Source: Halichondria panicea
Taxonomy: Eukaryota; Porifera; Demospongiae; Suberitida; Halichondriidae
Reading direction: 5' to 3'
Assembly: GCF_963675165.1 (NCBI RefSeq)
Contig: NC_087380.1
Coordinates: 2,037,803-2,101,802, forward strand
Length of the DNA stretch: 64,000 bases
Both the position numbers and the translations under genes were made by a program. Each line of letters opens with the position of its first letter. The stretch's first letter is position 1. The notes under the pieces were generated by a model. The model saw only the letters and a program-made list of their open reading frames with translations, was not told the origin of the DNA and searched no databases. This document shows positions 56,201 through 64,000 of the stretch, piece after piece.

Positions 56201-59200
56201 TTACATAGCCTTATTTTTTCAGGCCCTATATATAATATTTACTACCCACAGAACCAAGTGCCAGTGGTATGGTTGGAGGGATAGCTGCTGCGATTGTAAT
56301 TTTGGTGATTGCTCTACTGATCATTGGAGCAGTTATTGTCATTGTTGTCAGGTAAACTTAAGTCAAAGACATTCCTGCATTTATGTGAATGAAGTCCTAC
56401 AATGCCTAAATACCAATCTTCTCTGCATTAATGGATGTACCATGATTCTTTCAGAGCTCGTAGATCTAGAAAGCACACTTTCTCTGGCCTTGCGTTTGGT
56501 GGAGGGAGAGTCAAGCGTAAATCTCTCTTCACTGTGAAAGTTGACCCCCTGACCCCATTGGACATACCCCTGGATGATCACATTGACACCTTGACCCCTG
56601 ATGCAAATATGTATGTGGGCGTGACCACCTTCAGTAAGGAACCGGATAAAAAGGTTGAAGGAAATCAGCAAGGTATGACAACAAATAATCGCCCTTAAGG
56701 ATATATACACAAGACTTCTACTATTTCACAGGATCTGCACTTGGTACAAGCAGTTCATTTTACACCACTGACTTCCCTGCTCATGTGGACACAATGCACG
56801 AGGACACAGACAAGCTCTTCGAGACTGAGTACACGGTGAGCATGTGTGCAGAGTCGAACAATCTTTCTCACTGTTCACATTTGTGGTAACAATATTATTA
56901 CCTAATTCGTCATCTCAGTCCATCAGCAAAGAGCCTCACTCTCCCAACAACGAGTCAAAGCTGCCCCACAACACAACCAAGAACAGATTCGGAAACGTCT
57001 TCCCTTGTGAGTACATAAATTAATGTCAACTTGTGTTTATTCTGTATACAGATGATTTCAACCGTGTTAAGTTGAAGCCTGTGAAGGACATCAGAGGATC
57101 AGACTACATCAATGCCAGCTACGTCAATGTGAGTCAATAAATCATTCAGCATCACTCATTTTTCATATACCGTGTATCTTCTAATTTATCGGACAGCAAA
57201 AAATAATTATTTTGGAAATTGTCCGGGTATAATTGGAACAGATTTTTATAGGCATGCGAAGTGTCCGGAATAATTAGAACAAGCAAGCAGCTGCATGCGA
57301 GCTAGCTAGAACAGAGTACGACTGAAAAAAGTAATAACCGAATAGTTGCACTAGCTATATAAAACTAGCTACTCAAAGCTATCTAACTGCAGCACTCTAA
57401 GTCTTACGGTATACACTGTATTTATATTTGCAGGGCTATATGACCAACACCAAGTACATTGCTGCTCAAGGTAAGCACATCACTCATGCACATTCATAGT
57501 GGATCATTGCCCTAAACTCAGGTCCTTTGCCCAATACGCTGGAAGATTTCTGGAAGATGATTATGGAGAACAAACTGCGAACAATTGTCATGCTCACCAA
57601 ATGTTTTGAGGAGAGGGTGAGCTTACTACACTATTCAACCAAATTCTATTGTCTAGTGGGAGTTCCCTTCTAATCTTGTAGCTACGTACAATTTAAAAAT
57701 ATATTGTCTAGTGGGCTTCTAATCTTGTAGCTACAACATAATTATTGTAATTTTATCCTTGTAGAAAAAGTGTGAGTGCTACTGGCCCCTGAAGGACGAC
57801 CAACCTCTTGAGATGGGCTGTGGTATCGTGGTCTCTCTGACCAGTATGGTGGCCTTCCCCGACTTCACTGTCAGGAGAATGAAAGTCAATCAAGTCAGTT
57901 TGTTTACAGTTTGGAATATACTGTGTACACAAACGCCCACAAATTTTCAAAGTGAAGTGAAGCCTTATAGCTGTTGATAAACGATGAAGCAGCATACAAA
58001 GATAAGTAATTGTGTACACAAACGCCCACGAATTTTAGTGAAGTGAAGCCGTTGATACAAATTATAACATTGTCACAATCATGTACCACTCTTATACACA
58101 ATTCCAAACAACTATTGATACATACTGTAAAAACTCCACCCCCTATAGCCCACCCTTGGCTCGTCCCCTGTGTTTGAGGTGACTCTGTTCCACTACACCT
58201 CCTGGCCAGACCACGGTGTCCCCTCTAGTGGCATGTCCCTCATCTACTTTACTCGTGCTGTTCGTAAGACACACCCCCAGGATGATCCCCGCCCACTCCT
58301 CGTACACTGCAGCGCTGGTGTCGGACGAACTGGAACGTTCATTGTCTTGGATACGATGTTGGATCGTATGGAGCAGGACGGGATGATACATATCTACGAT
58401 TGTGTTACTCATATTCGGAAACAGAGGGTGCTCCTCGTACAAACTCTGGTATGCTAGGAAGTGGTTTATAGTATTGTATGTATAAAGAACAATGAAGTAT
58501 ACGTAATTTTGCATGGATATGTGTGATAAATAAGTTTTGCTATGTTAATGGTTTTCACAACAAAATTCTGCGACCAGCTGTCATTATAATCACCTCCCTC
58601 TCCCCGATGTGTCTTTATCACTTCCTCAGTCCCAGTACATCTTCCTGCATGATGCCCTCAAGGAGCTCATAGTGTGTGGGGAGACAGAGATACCAGCACA
58701 TGTTCTCATGACAACCGTCAACCAGCTCAAAGAACCAGCTGCTACTGATGAGGAGATAGACATGGCTCAGTCTTGGGTAGAGGAGGACACACCCACTGGC
58801 TTCCAGCGACAGTTTGAAGTAGGCTAATCATTTGTTGTTCTTGCCCCAATGTACTTGCCCCAATGTACTTGCCCCATTCTTGAGATCTCACTTTGTGTAT
58901 TACTGCTATGCTATTATTGCTGTGCTCAAGCCTGTGTATTTTATGGCTGTGGAATTAATTATTATTATTGTGGATTCATTTTTGGGGAAGTCAACTTGGA
59001 CTATACTGCACGGTAATGTATATTACTCAGATTTTGAGTGAGTGTTCTGTGCCTGACGGGACAGAAGACTACTACAGCTCTCAGAATGAGGAAAATGAAG
59101 ACAAGAACAGATATTCTCAGATTCTGCCAAGTAAGCTAAAATCAACTCCACATGCACACGGTGTCTTGCAAACATTATGCAGTGTTGTAGTCAAATTTGC

Positions 59201-61915
59201 ATTTTATTTTTAGCTTTAAGATTTCATTTTTCATTTTCAGATGAGATGCATCGAGTCAAGCTTCGATTCTCACCTTCTGGTTCTAACTACATCAATGCCA
59301 GCTACATTCATGTGAGGAAGCTAAACAGTACCGCCCACACACTATTTCTTCACTGTTTATGTGCTACTTCTTGTCCAGGGCTACCAATGCACTATGTATT
59401 TCTCTAGCAACTTTTTCTGTGATTTAATACTTTAATTGTGAAGTGTTTTTCTCCCAACAATAATCCACTACTGTCTTGTCAAGGGCTACCAACAGAGGCG
59501 AGCGTACATAGCCACTCAAGGTCCCCTGGAGCACACCACTGGAGACTTGTGGAGGATGGTGGTGGAGAATGAGTGCAGCTGTATCGTCATGCTCTGTACC
59601 CTCAGGGAGGGGGAGGAGGTGTGTTGTATTTATGTATATTTTTGTTTATGCTTTCATTTTTAATTTGCATTTAGAAAGTGAATATTTGCACATAAACAGT
59701 TTTAACAAAACTTTTTATGCAGCAAAAAGTACAGTGTATACACAACCCTAAACCTCCTATAGCTCTTATATTGAACAGTATATGCACTATACTGTATCTT
59801 CACTTATTTTCTTTCTTCTTCAACAGAAGGTGTGCCATCGCTACTGGCCCAAGTTCCAAGGAGAGGCAGGAACTTATGGTGACTTCACTGTCACTCAGCA
59901 GACATTCGACGCTTACGGTGACTACGTTGTCAGGAAGCTATCTGTTGCCATGGCAGCTTCCGATGAGATCCCTTCCAAAGTGACACAGTTTCACTTCACC
60001 CACTGGACCGAGAAGGACCCCCCACAGAGCCCTGCCGCTATATTGGACGTTGTGCAGGAAGTGAATGCTGTTCAGATGGCCTCAGGCAATAAACCCATTG
60101 TCGTCATGTGCAAGTAAGTGTGTGTATGTGTATGCATGCTTTGATGGTACAGCTATACTTATGCTAAACAAGTATCTCAATGTCTCACTACCCCCCCCCC
60201 CACATACACACACACACACACACACACACAGCATTAAAGTAAACAATGTCTCACTACCCCCCCCTCACATACACACACACACACGCACACACACACACAG
60301 CAACTTATGTAATTAAACAATGTCTCACTACCCCCCCCCCACACATACACACACGCACACACACACACAGCAACTTATGCATTAAAGTAAACAATGTCTC
60401 ACTACCCCTCCCCCCACATACACACACGCACACACACACACAGCAACTTATGCATTAAAGTAAACAATGTCTCACTACCCCCCCACATACACACACGCAC
60501 ACACACACACACACAGAGCAACTTATGCATTAAAGTAAACAATGTCTCACCCCCCCCCCCCACATACACACACACACACGCGCACACACACACACACACA
60601 GCAACTTATGTATTAAATTAAACAATATCTCACTACCCCCCCCCACATACACACACGCACACACACACACACACACAGCAACTTATGCATTAAAGTAAAC
60701 AATGTCTCACTACCCCCCCCCCACATACACACACGCACACACACACACACACACAGCAACTTATGCATTAAAGTAAACAATGTCTCACCCCCCCCAAATA
60801 CACACACACACACGCACACACACACACACAGCAACTTATGTATTAAATTAAACAATGTCTCACTACCCCCCCACATACACACACACACGCACACACACAC
60901 ACACACAGCAACTTATGCATTAAAGTAAACAATATCTCACTACCCCCCCACATACACACACGCACACGCACACACACACACACACAGCAACTTATGCATT
61001 AAAGTAAACAATGTCTCACTACCCCCCCCCCCCCACATACACACACGCACACACACACACACACACACAGCAACTTATGCATTAAAGTAAACAATGTCTC
61101 ACTACCCCCCCCCCACATACACACATGCACACACACACACACACAGCAACTTATGCATAAAGTAAACAATGTCTCACTACCCCCCCCCACATACACACAC
61201 GCACACACACACACACACACACAGCAACTTATGCATTAAAGTAAACAATGTCTCACTACCCCCCCCCCCCACATACACACGCACACACACACACACACAC
61301 AGCAACTTATGCATTAAAGTAAACAATGTCTCACTACCCCCCCCCAATCACACACGCACACGCAGCAACTTATGTATTAAAGTAAACAATGTCTCACTAC
61401 CCCCCCCCCCACACACACATACACACACGCACACGCAGCAACTTATGCATTAAAGTAACTCACTACCCACACTTAATACCTTACTACCTCCCCCTCACAC
61501 ACATGCAGCAATGGGATTGGTCGCACTGGAGTGTTCATCACCCTGCATGCTCAACTGGAGCGACTCAAGATTGAGGGCGTGGTCGATGTGTTCCAGTTCA
61601 TCAAGTTTGCTCGCAAACAGAGGGAGGGACTTGTTAGCAGTCCTGTAAGTCATTAACAATACAAGTCTATTGGTCTACAGTATTCTACTACATTCTATTA
61701 TCCATTCTATGCTGTATAGATCCAATGTTTAACTACTCCGTTTATTTTAAAAGTACCTGTGTGCTTTGTACATTCATTTAGATATTATCTTTCCATATGA
61801 AGTAATCACCGTGCATCCCCCCACTGTGCAGGAGATGTATGCTTTCTGTCACGAGGCACTGGCTGACTATGTGGACAGTTTTGAAACTTATGCCAACTTC
61901 AAAGAACTGGTTTAA
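50264..61915 (+). CDS. Receptor F: receptor-type tyrosine phosphatase with CCP/Ig ectodomain
   Basis: Signal exon 50264-50345 (in-frame ATG also at 50249); V-type Ig 50464-50826; CCP 50884-51063; eleven array CCP exons 51116-53732; CCP 53793-53999, 54197-54403, 54452-54625; Ig-like 54687-54962, 55017-55325, 55378-55719; V-type Ig 55770-56072; membrane exon 56252-56351; cytoplasmic 56455-56672, 56732-56835, 56919-57006; PTP D1 57052-58818; PTP D2 59031-61915. It removes phosphate from phosphotyrosine at the membrane. D1 keeps the WPD loop and HCSAGVGRTG, so it should be active. The D2 C-terminus (YANFKELV, stop) is at the usual place for receptor PTPs. The N-terminal half is a recent copy of receptor E; the membrane-proximal Igs resemble B and C. 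The tail has none of the YxxM/ITAM-like motifs. Confidence 0.9.
51116..53732 (+). repeat. Tandem array of 11 CCP exons in receptor F
   Basis: Exons of 189 bases start at 51116, 51359, 51602, 51845, 52088, 52330, 52573, 52816, 53058, 53301 and 53544, with 53-54-base introns. The flanking exons align to E at a fixed offset before the array (14293) and another after it (13079). The difference, 1214 bases, is five repeat units. Copy number is therefore the main difference between E and F here. Confidence 0.92.
54083..54173 (+). pseudogene. CCP exon relic in receptor F
   Basis: Duplicate of the relic at 41004-41094, with one or two base changes. Out of frame and without a donor. Confidence 0.5.
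54687..56072 (+). CDS. Four Ig-like exons of receptor F
   Basis: 54687-54962 (VTITCTT ... GNIFKC), 55017-55325 (IVTCTVSKLPG ... SDAGRYLC), 55378-55719 (VTFTCQVS ... RVTCNG) and 55770-56072 (VIQCHSD ... WTFPNG ... [10 protein letters not shown]). The same four-domain series occurs in B (15995-17432) and C (24001-25526), so a conserved membrane-proximal cassette is shared between phosphatase and non-phosphatase receptors. Confidence 0.85.
56252..57006 (+). CDS. Membrane helix and juxtamembrane region of receptor F
   Basis: Exon 56252-56351 encodes GMVGGIAAAIVILVIALLII-type sequence ending VVR. Then 56455-56672 (basic RARRSRKHTF, then acidic), 56732-56835, and 56919-57006 ending KNRFGNVFP, the entry of PTP D1. 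This helix is unrelated to the KSRRE-type helix of A, B, C and E. Confidence 0.82.
57052..58818 (+). CDS. PTP domain 1 of receptor F
   Basis: Exons 57052-57128 (DYINASYVN), 57434-57470, 57522-57616 (TLEDFWKMI), 57765-57893 (CECYWP), 58149-58448 and 58630-58818. Catalytic elements visible: TSWPDHGVP (WPD loop, general acid Asp), VHCSAGVGRTGTF (P-loop with nucleophile Cys and Arg) and QTL-SQY (Q-loop Gln). All key residues are kept, so it is predicted active. The intron 57129-57433 is enlarged by an inserted AT-rich segment. Confidence 0.9.
57160..57425. mobile_element. Possible small element in PTP D1 intron
   Basis: The intron starts and ends with similar inverted bits (ATACCGTGTATC at about 57170 and TACGGTATACAC at about 57405). 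It holds GTCCGG-containing repeats (about 57225 and 57268) and stop-rich AT sequence. Boundaries and identity uncertain. Confidence 0.3.
59031..61915 (+). CDS. PTP domain 2 of receptor F (likely low-activity)
   Basis: Exons 59031-59130, 59241-59311 (NYINASYIH), 59484-59618, 59827-60113, 61509-61644 and 61832-61915. The WPD loop is WTE (THWTEKDPP). The P-loop spans the 60113/61509 junction and reads MCNNGIGRTGVF, so the CX5R Cys and Arg survive but the preceding His is Met. Receptor-PTP D2 domains commonly have reduced or no catalysis and regulate D1, and this fits. The intron between the two P-loop halves carries the CA/poly-C minisatellite. Stop TAA at 61913-61915. Confidence 0.88.
60175..61470 (+). 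repeat. CA/poly-C minisatellite in PTP D2 intron
   Basis: About 16-17 units of 62-84 bases. Each has GCAACTTATGCATTAAAGTA, then AACAATGTCTCACTAC, a C run of 7-13, then CACATACACACACGCACAC and a CA tract. Unit starts (GCAACTTATG) lie at about 60301, 60371, 60444, 60521, 60600, 60678, 60754, 60831, 60908, 60986, 61069, 61146, 61224, 61302, 61364 and 61438. Non-coding; the apparent frames through it are repeat artefacts. Confidence 0.95.
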
Positions 61916-62130
61916 TTAACATTAACTCACAGAAACATTTGATTTTAGATTTACTGCTGCTTTTATAGTTTTAGATTGTAGTACAGACTCAGATTATACC
62001 AATAGCAAAACTGCATGTGAATGTGTTTACCACTGACTTTTATGATACTGAATTATTGCACTCGCTGGGGTGAGAGTGTGTTATTTAACGTGTGTTATTA
62101 CCAATTCTCTCCCCATCCACCATATTGCAG

Positions 62131-62264
62131 GTTTCTCCGCAGTGTGGTTGGCGTAACGATGAGATCAATGCTCGTATTGAGCGTTTTGAGGCAGACTCTA
62201 GTGGAGTGGAGGAGGACGAGGGACTCTACGCCACCTACGCCATGCTACACACCTATCGCAATGA
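62131..62264 (+). CDS. Unassigned open exon downstream of PTP (possible inter-SH2 piece)
   Basis: Acceptor CATATTGCAG, then an open frame with QCGWRNDEINARIERFEADS, acidic VEEDEGLY and MLHTYRN, ending at GTGAGT. It could be an alternative last exon of F (a weak GTTTAA donor at 61910 is in phase) or the first visible exon of the p85-like gene. The charged, helix-friendly composition suits an inter-SH2 coiled coil. Not resolved. Confidence 0.4.
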
Positions 62265-62453
62265 GTGAGTGGGGGAGGAGGGGCTGGGTACAGTGTATAA
62301 TAGTATTTAAGACTTTGGATTGTTAGTAAGAGCTTGCATGAGCAGATATTGCATGTTGTCTTTGCATGATGTACATTGTCTTCTGCAAAAACATTTTATG
62401 TGTGCCTTTACTTGCATAAACGTTCATTGTCTGACCTACTATCCGACTACCAG

Positions 62454-62566
62454 TGGATATCCCATGGAGCTGAGGAGTGTTGTATGAAAAGACCACTCCC
62501 TCTGAGAGAGGACGACCTCGGAGAGTGGGAGGGGCCAGACCAGAAACCACCACCACTACCCCATAG
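62454..62566 (+). CDS. p85-like linker exon, open copy
   Basis: Open frame WISHGAEECCMKRPLPLRED then DLGEWEGPDQKPPPLPHR, with acceptor CTACCAG and donor GTACAT. Position and the EDD/W pattern recall the stretch between the inter-SH2 coil and the C-SH2 of p85; this is inference. The phase does not fit the donor at 62264, so the exon may be unused. Confidence 0.4.
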
Positions 62567-62761
62567 GTACATGTGTGTGAGGTAGTATTGAGAAGGTTGG
62601 TTGTACCATAATTGCCTACATGTAAAACTAAAGCCTACTTTGAGTGTATGCACTTACGTACATGTACAGCAAATTGCTGTAATGGGACATTGCTTTTATG
62701 GGTCCGTACATACTGTTGTGTATGAATGACAGTATGTGATTGCTATGTGTCCCCCTTGCAG

Positions 62762-62849
62762 TCTCAACAGCTGAGCAGCTACAAGGATCTGAGGTGTCAC
62801 CTGACCTGTCGCACTTTTTAGAGTCAACCTTGATGAACCCAAACATCTC
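62762..62849 (+). CDS. p85-like linker exon (STAEQL type), open copy
   Basis: After TTGCAG the frame reads STAEQLQGSEVSPDLSHFLE then STLMNPNI to the donor GTGAGTC. The relics at 32626 and 48066 are broken in this frame. The following SH2 exon in this unit is decayed (63882), so function is doubtful. Confidence 0.45.
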
Positions 62850-63881
62850 GTGAGTCAACCAACATCTCTTGAGTGAACTCCCCGGTTGAGGTTGTTATCT
62901 TGCACCCCCTCACTATACCCATGTGTACACATTTACTTTCAGTTTGGTTTCCCTTCCTTATAGTCTCATTGCTATTCCATACATTTAGCTATGTGCACAA
63001 TGGATATTTGCTTTTCTTCAAAGAGTATAATAGCCTGCATGCATGAGTAGTGTGTGCTTGCTTTCAATCTGATAGAGTGCTTTAGTGTTTACTGTGAACA
63101 TTATACTTGTGTTGCCCTGAGGGAAATGTTTGTGCACCTGCGTGACCTTACCATTCAATATAAAAATAGCTTAGGGCTGTGGTAGTTCAAGAACTCTAGC
63201 AAATGGTGCATGTTGCCTTTGCTCCATTAGTCGATCTGTTCACTGTGTACAGTGGGGCTATCTCAACAAGTGCCTTCTGCTGGGACTTTAATGAGAGTTT
63301 GTTCAGAGTCAATCCTTTCTTTCTTTACTACTTTGGCTTTGTATGTATGTCTAACAATAATATTTACTCATCCTAGTATATTTGAATTGGTGTATCTTAT
63401 TAGACAAAACATTTTACTTTGATGTATACCACTCAATTCATAGTGTTTGGCCTTCCAAGGTGATCAGCTGTAATTCTACAACCTTAGCTTTCGATTATGA
63501 TTTGCACTGACTATTAGAGGAAGCCATTAGAAGAAGCCACTATACTAACTGGTTTTGAAACTCTGTGTTTATATACTCAACCCACAGATTTCAATAATTA
63601 TCACCCACAAATGCTGAGTGGTTGACAATCTCTTCCGGTCTCTTTTGTACTGTCCCAGAATTGTTTGTTATATCATTCATTTGCTGTCAAAGAAGCTAGC
63701 TGGTATTTATGTAAGGCTATTAGTTGTAGCTCTGCATGGTAACTGCATGCTAATACGTTAGGAACAGTTTCCACTGTCAGAAGAAAGTGCTGTTTCTCAT
63801 CACGGTTTCTATATTCTATATCGCTTTGGCACTGGCTCTGCATGCATGGTTTCTGTAGCCTATACTTTCTTTGGCTCATCT
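62850..63881 (+). other. p85-like intron after receptor F
   Basis: Collinear with 48156-49372, including GGGCTATCTCAACAAGTGCC and AATGAGAGTTTGT. No exon recognised. Confidence 0.5.
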
Positions 63882-63937
63882 TTGTTATCACTCACTTGTA
63901 AACTCAACAACCAAGGGTAATGTGAAGGAGTCCTCTT
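63882..63937 (+). pseudogene. p85-like C-SH2 first-half exon, relic at window end
   Basis: CACTTGTAAACTCAACAACC then AAGGGTAATGTGAAGGAGTC; the GTFLVR codons are deleted. The unit continues beyond the window. Confidence 0.5.
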
Positions 63938-64000
63938 GTCACACATGCACACGTGTACATTTTAAGTAACAGGTATAGTCCTTGCTGTGGTTATTTTGTA

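Noticed and set aside
60246-61453. Long open frames rich in Thr-His or Cys-Val through the CA/poly-C region on both strands
   Set aside because: They are translations of the dinucleotide and C-run repeats inside an intron; unit lengths vary and no splice or codon signal supports them.
60175-61470. CRISPR-like appearance of the minisatellite
   Set aside because: The spacers are CA and C runs, not unique sequence, and the setting is a eukaryotic intron.
1-64000. tRNA or rRNA genes
   Set aside because: I scanned for conserved tRNA box sequences and rRNA cores by eye and saw none I could support.

Overview
This is a eukaryotic (metazoan) window. It holds no bacterial-type genes. It is filled with short exons of about 120-370 bases, separated by GT-AG introns that are often only 50-150 bases long. 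Nearly every ectodomain exon encodes one extracellular module (CCP/sushi, V-type or C-type Ig-like, Ca-binding EGF, FN3) and is bounded by phase-1 introns. The AT-rich short introns, the domain repertoire and the many small TIR elements suit an early-branching animal, most likely a demosponge. That host call is inference and I hold it weakly.

Six paralogous plus-strand genes lie head to tail. Receptor A (5' end outside the window, ends 5747), receptor B (7565-18296), receptor C (21139-25900) and receptor E (35968-44621) have CCP/Ig/EGF ectodomains, one membrane helix and the same short cytoplasmic tail. The tail carries a YxxM or YxxI site followed by an ITAM-like tyrosine pair. Receptor D (27735-30995) is a disrupted paralogue with an Eph-receptor-like Cys-rich module and two FN3 domains; it ends without a membrane segment. 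Receptor F (50264-61915) joins an ectodomain nearly identical to the start of E to four Ig-like domains, a different membrane helix and tandem tyrosine-phosphatase domains, making it a receptor PTP. E and F contain long tandem arrays of near-identical 189-base CCP exons (16 in E, 11 in F).

The spacers between the receptors are mostly decayed copies of the 3' end of a PI3-kinase p85-like gene (inter-SH2 tail plus C-terminal SH2 domain). One copy ends only about 160-230 bases before each signal-peptide exon. The duplicated unit is therefore [p85-like 3' end]-[receptor]. The tails of A and E carry YxxM, the consensus ligand of p85 SH2 domains, so receptor and adaptor could be functionally as well as physically linked.

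Other content includes several TIR/foldback elements (one splits an SH2 exon, one is a 1.2-kb foldback at a TA target), exon relics inside introns, a relic PTP-D2 exon between E and F, and a 1.3-kb CA/poly-C minisatellite inside the PTP-D2 intron of F. Taken together, the window looks like a fast-evolving, exon-shuffling cluster of cell-surface receptors in which activating-type tails and a phosphatase-type tail share ectodomains. An immune or allorecognition role is inference.
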